Notes under the pieces: model-generated | What the model saw: the letters and a program-made list of their open reading frames with translations, nothing else | Told to the model about the DNA's origin: nothing | Database searches by the model: none | Shown: positions 1 through 8,351 of the stretch, piece after piece | Position numbering within the stretch: the first letter of the stretch is position 1 | Layout: the number at the start of each line of letters is the position of its first letter | Program-made: the position numbers and the translations under genes | Assembly (NCBI GenBank): GCA_026415495.1 | Contig: JAOAGZ010000019.1 | Location: 1 to 37,862 of the forward strand | Reading direction: 5' to 3' | Origin: Eximiradius proteiniborus | Lineage (GTDB): Bacteria > Bacteroidota > Ignavibacteria > Kapaibacteriales > UBA2268 | DNA length: 37,862 bases

Positions 1-956
1 GGCTTATAGGCACGAACACCCTCAAAAGCATTCAACCGCTCCATCATCACATTGCGATTATTTTCAAGGGTACGGCGAAGGTTTTCAACACCGGACTGAG
101 TTCCATTCAAAGCACCAACTGCAGCTTTTTGAAGCACAACGCTAGGACCAGAAGTTTGGTGTCCCTGTATGTTAGTCATAACACGAATTAGATTTTTATT
201 AGCAACAGCCCATCCGATACGGAAACCAGTCATAGAATATTGCTTGCTAATGCCATTGATAAGGATTAATTTAGAGTTTTCACCTAAATCATTGGCATAT
301 TCATAGCAATTAATTGGTTTACGTCCGTCGAAAATCAAGCGATGATAAATATCATCCATAATCAAATAGAGATTGCGTTTTTCGCAGAATTCAACGATAT
401 CGCGGATAAAATCTTCTGAATACATTGCTCCGGTTGGATTGTTCGGGCTATTAATGATAACACATTTAGTGTAGGAAGTAACAACTCGTTCAATATCCTG
501 CATTCTTGGATAAAAACTTCCATCTTCCGGATATACGGGGACAGGCACTGCACCAATTAGTTTGCACATTTCAGGATAAGAAACCCAGTAAGGAGCCGGG
601 AAGATACATTCTTCCTGAGGGTTAAGTATTGCCTGGAGAGCAACCATAATGGCTTGCTTAGCACCGCCGGAGATAATGACGTTTTCGGGTTCAACCTTTC
701 TATCGTAGAAATCCTGAGTATATCTAATAACAGCTTGTTTGAGTTCGGGAATTCCATCGGCAGGGGTGTAACGAACTTCTGCACTATTTAGCAAAGAAAC
801 AGCTTGAAGAATCGCATCGAGCGGTGCTTTGGTTTTGGGCTCACCACCACCAAGATGAATTACAGGCTCACCTTTTGCCCGAAGAACAGCAGCGATTTCG
901 TTAAGTCGAAGGGTGGCTGATTCTGAAATTGATTTTCCTATTAAACTAATACTCAT
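1..956 (-). CDS. Class I/II PLP-dependent aminotransferase (aspartate aminotransferase-like), 3' end missing
   Basis: The minus strand reads open from an ATG at 954-956 to the window edge, about 318 residues. The fold-type I family averages about 390-400 residues, so roughly the last 75-80 are outside the window. Visible motifs are an N-terminal LGGGEPK stretch, SGGAKQAI, the NSPNNPTGAMYS substrate/PLP loop, MDDIYHRL, and the PLP-lysine motif SKQYSMTGFRIGW. This pattern fits aspartate/aromatic-type aminotransferases, which transfer an amino group from amino acids to 2-oxoacids in the cytosol. The exact substrate cannot be read from the sequence. GGAG at 966-969, about 10 bases upstream, supports the start. 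The gene faces away from the window and has no visible operon partner. I am sure of the family and unsure of the substrate. Confidence 0.9.
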   Translation of the reverse strand, partial: MSISLIGKSISESATLRLNEIAAVLRAKGEPVIHLGGGEPKTKAPLDAILQAVSLLNSAEVRYTPADGIPELKQAVIRYTQDFYDRKVEPENVIISGGAKQAIMVALQAILNPQEECIFPAPYWVSYPEMCKLIGAVPVPVYPEDGSFYPRMQDIERVVTSYTKCVIINSPNNPTGAMYSEDFIRDIVEFCEKRNLYLIMDDIYHRLIFDGRKPINCYEYANDLGENSKLILINGISKQYSMTGFRIGWAVANKNLIRVMTNIQGHQTSGPSVVLQKAAVGALNGTQSGVENLRRTLENNRNVMMERLNAFEGVRAYK

Positions 957-965
957 AAATAAATA

Positions 966-970
966 CTCCA
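966..970 (-). promoter_or_regulatory. Ribosome binding site of the aminotransferase gene
   Basis: The minus strand reads TGGAG here, about 10 bases before the ATG at 956. It fixes the start of a gene whose 3' end is missing. The rest of 971-1193 is AT-rich and includes an A11 run near 1160. I see no gene in it. Confidence 0.55.
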
Positions 971-1193
971 ATAAATTATATAAATAAAGTTATTATGAAT
1001 TAGGGAATATTGTCAAATAGTTAAAAAACGCTAATTAAGCAGTATCAGAAGAGATAAACTTTAGAGGAAGCGAATATTTGAAACGAAATATATTCATAAA
1101 ATTCAATTCGTTATATAAATCACATTTATTAAAAAGCAAATATTATAATTTTCAATGAAAAAAAAAAATGAAATTCAGCAAAATAGATAACTG

Positions 1194-1230
1194 AAAATAA
1201 AAAAAAGCCCGATTTTTCAACCGGGCTTCT
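1194..1230 (-). terminator. Rho-independent terminator after the beta-helix protein gene
   Basis: A 7-bp stem (AAGCCCG at 1205-1211 with CGGGCTT at 1222-1228) and a 10-base loop are followed on the minus strand by a T-rich tract (the A run at 1194-1206). It lies about 20 bases past the stop of the gene at 1249-3273 and probably ends the TonB receptor/beta-helix transcript. Confidence 0.85.
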
Positions 1231-1248
1231 GAAAAAAGGTGTGAAACG

Positions 1249-3273
1249 TTATTTCACAACCGGGATATTTATTGTATAAATGCCTTTAGCAGTTACAATT
1301 TGAAGGTAGTAAACACCAGTAGAAAGTTGAGAGGAATTGAGCATAAACTGATGAGTGCCAGCATTTTGGAATTGATTTTCAAAGAAAATTGATTTTACTG
1401 AACCTGTAGCATCAACAATGCGGACTGTGGTATTGCCACTTTCAGGCAAAACGTAAGTAACAACTGTATAATCATTTGCAGGAAGAGGAGCAGCTTCGGC
1501 TTTGAATTGTGGAACTAAAGTTGTAGAATAATCATCATTAATACTTGTATAAACTTTATTTACAGGAGAATATTCTGCCCAAGGTAAGTCCCAGCGTTCA
1601 GTATTGAAAGCACCACGATATGAAACTTTATCGAAGTATGGGTCGTTTAGAGTAATTGCGGCATTCGAAGCAGCCCAATTAGCATTATTAAGATAGTCTG
1701 CATTGGTTTCTGGAAGTGGGTTAAATACAGCAGTTGTTCCAGGGAAAGCACCGGGCACTTTTGCATAAGCAGCAACCGGACCGGCTTGATTCATAAATCT
1801 ATTTCCGTATTCAGTTTTAGCAAGCCAATTAGCATCAACATTTCCTTGCGGATTAGTGCCACTACCGAAATAGAAGAATTTATTGTTTTTAATTCCATAG
1901 AAATCATTAAAACGAACCATAATTGAATCGTTCGAAGCAGCAAGAACGGTATTATTATTAGTTAATTCAAGACCACCATTATAGCCCATAATAACAGAAT
2001 TAACAAGGTTCATACGGCTATTGCGGCGAATTTGCACAGCTGTGAGATGTTTGGAATGGTATTTATTAGCACCTGTTCCGACTGTCCAACTTGTATCAGC
2101 AAGAGGACCAACAACAGTAATATTTGAGAAAATCGGGTTAGTGTAAGGAGTATTATATGACGATTTAGAATCGTTATCACTTTCAAAAGCTTCGGAGTTT
2201 GATTGGTCAGCAATATCCGGGAAACGAACAATAAGACAGTGTTGCACTTTACCACGGAAGCCATTATCAGTATCCATATCATCGTCAATAGTATTATAGG
2301 AAATCAAATATTTAGCATTAACAGTTCCACCGAACCATTCGAAAGCATCGTCGCCAGCATAGGAAACCATAACGTGGCTAATAACGGTGCGGCGACCGAC
2401 ACCACCCATAGTAAGCGAGTTAAGTTCGTTATCAGGAGATTCTGCAATACCGGCAAATTCAATGCGAACATATTGAACTACACCACTTGAATCGTTATCG
2501 TCGGCAACTCCGCCAATTGGACCATATTTTACATCTAAACCACCTTCGATAGCAGCTTCGCCAAGATTAGTAGAAGCTTTGCCAGCAATGATAAGCCCAC
2601 CCCAATCACCACGGTCGCGATTACCGGGAGCAAATCCGGAGGTCATCACGATAGGTTTTGAAGGTGTTCCTTTGGCGTAGATTTTGCCACCGCGTTTAAC
2701 AACTATTGCTGAAACATCATTAGGGTCGCCAAGAATGACTGTTCCTGGATCTATTCTTAAAGTAGCACCATCTTCAACATAAAGAACTTTTTTCAATTGA
2801 TAAATTTTGGAAGCACTTAAAGTAATTGTATTAGTTAAGCTTCCACCAATAAGTGAGTCTGCAGTTGCTGGAGGAGGAGTATATACATTGATAGGACCCT
2901 GAATTCCATAGAGGTTTTCGTTATCCACTTCATTCATTTTAATCCATACCTCAGGTTTTCTTGGTAAAGTAATAACAGTTCTGCCCGAAGCAGCGTTTGC
3001 ATTACTACTTGCAACATCTTTATAAGATTTAGCATTCTTTGCAAGAGCTAATAAGTTCCAAGGACCATTTGGGCTTTCGGACCATTTAAATTCGAAAGTT
3101 TTTCCCCACGTACGTTCGCCTGATTTAGTTAAAGTATCCCAAGTAATAGCAATTGTTTGACCTACGCGGTAAGTTGAATTTGCTTTTGGATCTTTGATAG
3201 TCAAAGAAGGTTCAGCAGCATTCAACGCATAGGCGAAAAGAAAAGTAACTGCAAGAAATAAAGCATTTTTCAT
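1249..3273 (-). CDS. Secreted beta-helix protein with T9SS-type C-terminal sorting domain
   Basis: This 674-residue exported protein starts with a signal peptide (MKNALFLAVTFLFAYALNA). Residues about 22-115 resemble the Kre9/KNH-like Ser-Thr-rich domain (TIKDPKANSTYRVGQTIAITWD). Residues about 145-480 show right-handed parallel beta-helix features: repeated short strands and an N-terminal cap with VEDGATLRIDPGTVI and GDWGGLIIAG. The last 75 or so residues resemble a T9SS type A sorting domain (VRIVDATGSVKSIFF, LSTGVYYLQIV) but lack the usual YPNP opening, so the sorting call is softer here than for the two other cargo proteins. TAAGGA lies just before the ATG. The gene sits 34 bases downstream of the TonB receptor, so the two are probably cotranscribed. 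I infer a surface-exposed protein that works with that receptor. The ligand is unknown, and no catalytic motif was recognised. Confidence 0.8.
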   Translation of the reverse strand: MKNALFLAVTFLFAYALNAAEPSLTIKDPKANSTYRVGQTIAITWDTLTKSGERTWGKTFEFKWSESPNGPWNLLALAKNAKSYKDVASSNANAASGRTVITLPRKPEVWIKMNEVDNENLYGIQGPINVYTPPPATADSLIGGSLTNTITLSASKIYQLKKVLYVEDGATLRIDPGTVILGDPNDVSAIVVKRGGKIYAKGTPSKPIVMTSGFAPGNRDRGDWGGLIIAGKASTNLGEAAIEGGLDVKYGPIGGVADDNDSSGVVQYVRIEFAGIAESPDNELNSLTMGGVGRRTVISHVMVSYAGDDAFEWFGGTVNAKYLISYNTIDDDMDTDNGFRGKVQHCLIVRFPDIADQSNSEAFESDNDSKSSYNTPYTNPIFSNITVVGPLADTSWTVGTGANKYHSKHLTAVQIRRNSRMNLVNSVIMGYNGGLELTNNNTVLAASNDSIMVRFNDFYGIKNNKFFYFGSGTNPQGNVDANWLAKTEYGNRFMNQAGPVAAYAKVPGAFPGTTAVFNPLPETNADYLNNANWAASNAAITLNDPYFDKVSYRGAFNTERWDLPWAEYSPVNKVYTSINDDYSTTLVPQFKAEAAPLPANDYTVVTYVLPESGNTTVRIVDATGSVKSIFFENQFQNAGTHQFMLNSSQLSTGVYYLQIVTAKGIYTINIPVVK

Positions 3274-3307
3274 CAGATAATCCTTATTAAGTGAACAAAA
3301 ATATATA

Positions 3308-6193
3308 TTAGAGCTTATATCCTATTCCAAATGAGAAAGAACGACCTTTGTTGGTTGAAAGAACATTGTGTCCCATTTGTTTCCAAGTTATGTTCTCGTT
3401 AAGAATATCCTTAGCAACAAATTTTATATCAAGAGTGTTGAAAATTGTTTGTGAAACAGATAAATCGATAACATTTCTCGGCATTTCGTATACGTGTGGG
3501 TCGCTAACTGGATAACGAGTAATATCAGCAACCTGTATAATTCTTTTACCAGCAACATTATAGCTTGTATTGACAGAAGTCCCCAATTCAGGATGGAAAT
3601 AGAACAAGCCAATATTCAAAGAATATGGTGATTGCCCCCACATAGTTCGGCGGTCTTCGGCGTTATTTTGTCTGACTGTAATATCAGAATTAATCAGAGC
3701 AAAATTGAAATTAATCGAGAAGTATCGAGTCCAGTCCGAAATAAATCCAAGATTTTTACGAACTTCGAGTTCGGCACCATAATTAGTTGCAAGTCCGTTA
3801 GCATTAGCAAAGGTTCGTTTATAATTGCTGGAAGTACCTATAACAGATTCTTCTATAGCATCTTTGAATGATTTATAGAAGAGCGAAACTGAAATGACTT
3901 CTCCGGGATTTGGGAACATTTCCCAACGCAGATCGAAATTTCTGATAAGCGAGCGTTTCAAATTCGGATTGCCAGCTACGTCGCCCTGGAAATAGAAGTC
4001 GTAGAAAATAAACGGAGCGTATTCACGCAAAGATGGACGAGTAAGGGTTTGACTTGCCGAGAGCCGCAAATTCATTGTATTAGTGAGCTGATATATTAAA
4101 TTGAAAGAAGGAAGAATATCTACGTAACTTTCATCAACAAAAGTTGAGTCGGTGTTGTTGGAAGCAATTGGGTATAGGCTCATAAGTTTCTGATTGCTAC
4201 TTTCAATGCGAGCACCAGTGATTACTCTTAATTTATTGCCAGCAATTTCGAATGGGATATCTACCATAAGATAGCCAGCAAGGAGGTTTTCATTTGCTTT
4301 GTATGAATCGGTTGGTTTAGTTTCTTCGCCAATACCAAGACGAGACGGCTGGAAATTATCAGGATTTGAGAAAATCTCTTCAGGTTCGAGCAGAAAATCG
4401 TTATTGTAGAAGTCCTCGTCGCCCCAATTTGGAACGATGTAATTAAAATCATCATCATAATAGTACTTCATCATCAAAGTACCTTTGTTAATCACGAGCG
4501 AGCGGACATTGAAATCACGTTTTTTGTTTTCGAAGAGCAATCCAGTTTTTAATTTTAGTGTGCTAACAGGCAATGAAAAGTTCAAAGCACCGGAGAAAGC
4601 ATCTTCATTAAGATTCGAGAAGAACCTACCAGCTTGATAGCCATTTCCACTTAAGTCGTATATATCAATATGCCAAGGATTATCTTCGTTAGCTTTGGAA
4701 TAGCGAACACGTTTGAAATCGGGCTCGTCTCGTTTGGAGTTGGAATATCCAAATTTCCAGTCTAAAAATGAATTATTCAAAAACGATAAATTATGTTCAC
4801 CTGTTAATTGAGTAGCAAATAAAGTCTTTTGAACAAACTGGAAACCATATTGACGAGTGATAACCTGATCTTTTCTACCAAGCATAATTGTAGTTTCATC
4901 ATCAGAAGAATTATTATAAGTGTTTTTTATCGAAAATGTATTGTTGTCGTCTAATTTTAAAGCGAAGTTGAACATACCGCCTAAATTTGTTGAAAAAGTG
5001 GAGACTGTGCCACGGTTGAAATTATATACATTACCACTACTTTCTAAAGTAGCACGGAAAATTTCATCATAAGAGTATGAATTGCCATATAGTGCATTAG
5101 CGATAATACCAATTTCAGAATTGCCAATACGATAAATATCAGAGTAAGACATATTGATTGAGCCATTGAGAGGCGCTTTGATGGTATCGCGTTTCCAAGA
5201 TTTGTGATTTAATGAACGGCTGATTTCAACCCATTCGTTTTGAGCTTGTTTGAGAACATTTTCGTCGTCAGAGCGAAGACGGGTAAAGAGATTTCTCATA
5301 TCCTGCGGTGATTTAGGGAAATTTTTGGGTAGTTCCCGTGTTCCATCGTCAAAACCAAGCCAATCTCTTTTACCACCGTTGTAAGTAATAAATTTTCTAT
5401 TGAAAGTAAGGTTATCGGTCATTGAAGTGCCGAAGCTAACTTTAAAGCTACGTGAAGATGGAAAATCGACAGTGTTAAGCTGAACCAAACCACCTGCAAA
5501 GTTTCCGGGTAAATCAGGAGTGAAGGATTTAGCAACATTAGCATTTTGGAGGAAATCTGCAGGGAACATATCGAACGAAAATGCTTTTTTATCGGGTTCG
5601 GTAGTTGCCAAAGCAGTTCCATTAAGAGTAGTATTATTATAACGTTCGCTTACACCACGGACATAGACAAATTTATCACCAACGAGAGTAACGCCGGAAA
5701 CACGTCTTAAAGATTGACCGGCATCACCATCAGGTGTTCTTTTGATTTCTTCAATACTAATTCCATCGCTAACTTGAGATGAGTTTTTACGTTGAGCGAG
5801 AATAGCGGCTTCATTGTTCAACTCGCGACGAGCTTCAATGACAACTTCGTCGGTTTTCTTGATAGCAGAGGAAAGAACAATATTGAGAATATAATTTTGA
5901 TTTTCTTTAAGTTCAATATTTTCGATAGTTTTTGTATTGTATCCAATGTAGCTTACTTGAATAGAATAAACACCTGCTGGCAAGTTCAAAATTCTGTATT
6001 CACCTTTAGTATCTGTGTAGGCTCCAATTTTTTTCCCAAGGATTAGAACCGAGGCACGACGGAGCACATCTCCGCTTTCTTCATCAATAACTTTACCAGA
6101 AATAGAAGCCTTAGACTGAGCCAAAAGAGAAGACGAAAGGCACACAATCATCAAAAGTGAAAACAACAATATTTTTTTAATAAAATAATACAT
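3308..6193 (-). CDS. TonB-dependent outer-membrane receptor with carboxypeptidase-regulatory-like domain
   Basis: The 961-residue protein has a signal peptide ending near SSSLLAQ. Residues about 30-110 form a carboxypeptidase-D regulatory-like domain (ISGKVIDEESGDVLRRASV, GEYRILNLPAGVYSIQVSYIGY). A plug domain covers about 130-245 (SLRRVSGVTLVGDKFVYVRGV) and the rest is a beta-barrel. The C-terminus is GRSFSFGIGYKL, ending in Leu where an aromatic residue is commoner. Receptors of this class import ligands across the outer membrane using TonB-ExbBD energy, and the leading domain is typical of Bacteroidota. GGAGGAG lies about 10 bases upstream of the ATG. The next gene on the strand, 34 bases on, encodes a secreted beta-helix protein. 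There is no SusD-type lipoprotein, so this is not a standard SusCD pair. The substrate is unknown. Confidence 0.9.
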   Translation of the reverse strand: MYYFIKKILLFSLLMIVCLSSSLLAQSKASISGKVIDEESGDVLRRASVLILGKKIGAYTDTKGEYRILNLPAGVYSIQVSYIGYNTKTIENIELKENQNYILNIVLSSAIKKTDEVVIEARRELNNEAAILAQRKNSSQVSDGISIEEIKRTPDGDAGQSLRRVSGVTLVGDKFVYVRGVSERYNNTTLNGTALATTEPDKKAFSFDMFPADFLQNANVAKSFTPDLPGNFAGGLVQLNTVDFPSSRSFKVSFGTSMTDNLTFNRKFITYNGGKRDWLGFDDGTRELPKNFPKSPQDMRNLFTRLRSDDENVLKQAQNEWVEISRSLNHKSWKRDTIKAPLNGSINMSYSDIYRIGNSEIGIIANALYGNSYSYDEIFRATLESSGNVYNFNRGTVSTFSTNLGGMFNFALKLDDNNTFSIKNTYNNSSDDETTIMLGRKDQVITRQYGFQFVQKTLFATQLTGEHNLSFLNNSFLDWKFGYSNSKRDEPDFKRVRYSKANEDNPWHIDIYDLSGNGYQAGRFFSNLNEDAFSGALNFSLPVSTLKLKTGLLFENKKRDFNVRSLVINKGTLMMKYYYDDDFNYIVPNWGDEDFYNNDFLLEPEEIFSNPDNFQPSRLGIGEETKPTDSYKANENLLAGYLMVDIPFEIAGNKLRVITGARIESSNQKLMSLYPIASNNTDSTFVDESYVDILPSFNLIYQLTNTMNLRLSASQTLTRPSLREYAPFIFYDFYFQGDVAGNPNLKRSLIRNFDLRWEMFPNPGEVISVSLFYKSFKDAIEESVIGTSSNYKRTFANANGLATNYGAELEVRKNLGFISDWTRYFSINFNFALINSDITVRQNNAEDRRTMWGQSPYSLNIGLFYFHPELGTSVNTSYNVAGKRIIQVADITRYPVSDPHVYEMPRNVIDLSVSQTIFNTLDIKFVAKDILNENITWKQMGHNVLSTNKGRSFSFGIGYKL

Positions 6194-6244
6194 AATTTAA
6201 AACTCCTCCGGTTGTGATTTTTTTATAAATACCTTTTTTCAGAT

Positions 6245-6258
6245 AGGCAAAATTGCCT
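6245..6258. promoter_or_regulatory. Short inverted repeat upstream of the TonB receptor, possible operator
   Basis: AGGCAA and TTGCCT arms flank a 2-base AA spacer, about 50 bases upstream of the receptor start and inside the 242-base divergent spacer to PBP2. It could be a regulator site in the receptor leader. Six-base arms also arise by chance, so the call is weak. Confidence 0.25.
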
Positions 6259-6404
6259 TTTTAAAATGAAGTCATAATAAACGGAAAGTTAATAATGAGT
6301 GAACTTGTGGCGAATATGGAAATGCTTGAAATATAATCTGTTTCAGAAAAACAGTTAATTTTATGTTAATAATCCAAAAAGAATATTTTGTAGTAAAATT
6401 TTAG

Positions 6405-6412
6405 TATTTTTG
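6405..6412 (+). promoter_or_regulatory. Possible Bacteroidota-type -7 element before PBP2
   Basis: TATTTTTG matches the Bacteroidota -7 consensus TAnnTTTG, 23 bases before the ATG at 6436. No TTG sits at the usual -33 distance; the nearest, at 6388-6390, is too close. In such AT-rich sequence this is only a suggestion. Confidence 0.25.
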
Positions 6413-6435
6413 TAGTAGTATTAATAATATAGTTA

Positions 6436-8331
6436 ATGATGAAGAGTTCGATAAATATCTCAGAAAGTTTTGGCAGTGGTTCAATCAGGAAAGTATTTAA
6501 ATTAGCAATAATTTTTGCTGCCGGAATGTTTATTTTCAGGTTGGCTCAACTGCAATTGCTTCAAGGTAGCAAATATTTAGACGTTAGTCAAACGCAAGCA
6601 ATCAAGCAGATTAGGATTGCCCCGTTCAGAGGAAATATGTTCGACAGGAATGGATTATTGATTGTGCATAATGAACCTTCATTTTCAATTACTATCACCC
6701 CATACGAATTCGATAGAGATCTTATTCCCTATTTGTCGAAACTAATAGGAATTAGCGAAGAAGAAATTATCAGCACACTTGAAAAGAATAAAAACTACTC
6801 ACCTTTTGAGCCAGTAAAAATAATGAAAGATGCACCTTTCGAAGTAGTAAGCAAAATTGAAGAAAACAGCGATGAGTTACCGGGTGTTGAAGTGATAATT
6901 GAACCAAAGCGTCTATATGAATTCGAAGGGAATATGGCTCACCTACTTGGATATACACGAGAAGTTACACGCGGACAATTGGAAAAGCACAGATACTTGC
7001 GTCCGGGAGATATTATCGGGCAATCCGGCATTGAACAAACATACGATCCATTTTTGAGAGGACGGCAAGGAATACAATTTGTTGCTGTAAACAAGTTCGG
7101 ACAGAGAGTAGCAAGTTTCGATAATGGAAAACAAGATATTCCCCCAAACAACGGATTTGACTTATACACAACATTAGATATAAAATTACAAGAGCTTGCA
7201 GAGAAATTATTAGAAGGCAAGCGAGGAGCAGTAGTTGCACTTGATCCTCAGAATGGAGAAATATTAGCTCTTGCAAGCAAACCTGATTACGACCCAAGAG
7301 CTTTCAGTGGGCGTGTTCCTGCCGATTTATACAAACAGTTATCAGAAGATCCCTGGAGTCCTCTATTGCATAGAGCGATACAATCACAATATCCACCAGG
7401 TTCGACCTGGAAAATGCTTGTAGCCATTGCAGCACTGAACGAAGGAATAGTCAATGAAAATACAACGATATATTGTCCCGGCAGCTTTACTTTTGGCAAC
7501 AGGTCGTATAAATGCCATGGAGCACATGGAGCAGTAAATGTTCGCAGTGCAATAAAAGCTTCGTGCAATGTGTATTTCTATCAGTTAGGTCTGAAAATCG
7601 GAATGGAAAACTTAGAAAAATATGGTAAAATGTTCGGATTTGGACAAAAGACATTTATTGATTTGCCGAATGAAAAGTCGGGACGACTTCCAACAGTGGA
7701 GTGGTTAGAAAAAGTATATGGGAAAGGTGGAGCATCTGCGGGAAGACTTGTCAATTTTGGCATTGGTCAGGGAGAAATACTTGTTACACCACTTCAAATG
7801 GCAGCATACACGGCAGCAATTGCAAACGAAGGCACATATTATCAACCTCATCTTGTGAGAGCTATCTCGAATAACATTTCAAATAAGATTGAACCAGTAG
7901 CTTTTTCATCAAGAAAACTACCAATTGACAAAAAAATATTCAAGATTATTAAGGATGGAATGTTTGACGTTGTGAACGCACCGGGAGGAACAGCTTCGTA
8001 TGCGAGGATGTCTACGGTTGAAGTATGTGGAAAAACAGGAACTGCACAAAATCCGCACGGGAAAGACCATGCCTGGTTTGTTTGCTTTGCACCAAAGGAA
8101 AATCCCCGAATAGTGCTTGCTGTATTAGCTGAAAATTCCGGATTTGGAGGAGCGGTTGCCGCACCAATTGCTAAACAGCTGCTCGAAGCATTTTTCCATC
8201 CTGAAACATTCGATAAGAATAAGATTTACGTTCCAAAAGATCCATCCCAGGAGGACAGTATTCCTGGTGAGGATACTGAAGTGGAAAGTGAGTTTCGCCA
8301 AGCAGCCTTGCATGAAGATATTAATCATTAG
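6436..8331 (+). CDS. mrdA: Penicillin-binding protein 2, peptidoglycan D,D-transpeptidase
   Basis: This 631-residue class B penicillin-binding protein cross-links peptidoglycan in the periplasm during side-wall growth. One N-terminal membrane segment (about residues 20-40, VFKLAIIFAAGMFIFRLAQL) is followed by the PBP dimerisation domain (RGNMFDRNGLLI) and the transpeptidase domain. All three catalytic motifs are present: SxxK at Ser323-Lys326 (STWK), SxN at Ser376-Asn378 (SCN) and KTG at 533-535 (KTGTAQ). The C-terminus ends with an acidic tail. Tandem ATGs at 6436 and 6439 are both possible starts, and no strong ribosome site is visible. Its usual partner rodA is not adjacent. Downstream lie a T9SS protein, an IMPase-family gene and dapF, closely spaced and probably in one transcript ending at 12073. 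Confidence 0.93.
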   Translation: MMKSSINISESFGSGSIRKVFKLAIIFAAGMFIFRLAQLQLLQGSKYLDVSQTQAIKQIRIAPFRGNMFDRNGLLIVHNEPSFSITITPYEFDRDLIPYLSKLIGISEEEIISTLEKNKNYSPFEPVKIMKDAPFEVVSKIEENSDELPGVEVIIEPKRLYEFEGNMAHLLGYTREVTRGQLEKHRYLRPGDIIGQSGIEQTYDPFLRGRQGIQFVAVNKFGQRVASFDNGKQDIPPNNGFDLYTTLDIKLQELAEKLLEGKRGAVVALDPQNGEILALASKPDYDPRAFSGRVPADLYKQLSEDPWSPLLHRAIQSQYPPGSTWKMLVAIAALNEGIVNENTTIYCPGSFTFGNRSYKCHGAHGAVNVRSAIKASCNVYFYQLGLKIGMENLEKYGKMFGFGQKTFIDLPNEKSGRLPTVEWLEKVYGKGGASAGRLVNFGIGQGEILVTPLQMAAYTAAIANEGTYYQPHLVRAISNNISNKIEPVAFSSRKLPIDKKIFKIIKDGMFDVVNAPGGTASYARMSTVEVCGKTGTAQNPHGKDHAWFVCFAPKENPRIVLAVLAENSGFGGAVAAPIAKQLLEAFFHPETFDKNKIYVPKDPSQEDSIPGEDTEVESEFRQAALHEDINH

Positions 8332-8351
8332 CAATAATAATAGGTGTTCAT

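Noticed and set aside
957-1193. A possible small gene or RNA in the AT-rich spacer with an A11 run near 1160
   Set aside because: No ribosome site with a sensible frame, no stable hairpin and no promoter-like pair was found.
2010-2490. Open frames on both strands inside the beta-helix gene
   Set aside because: They are shadows of a coding region whose own frame has a signal peptide and domain structure; none has a ribosome site or known motif.
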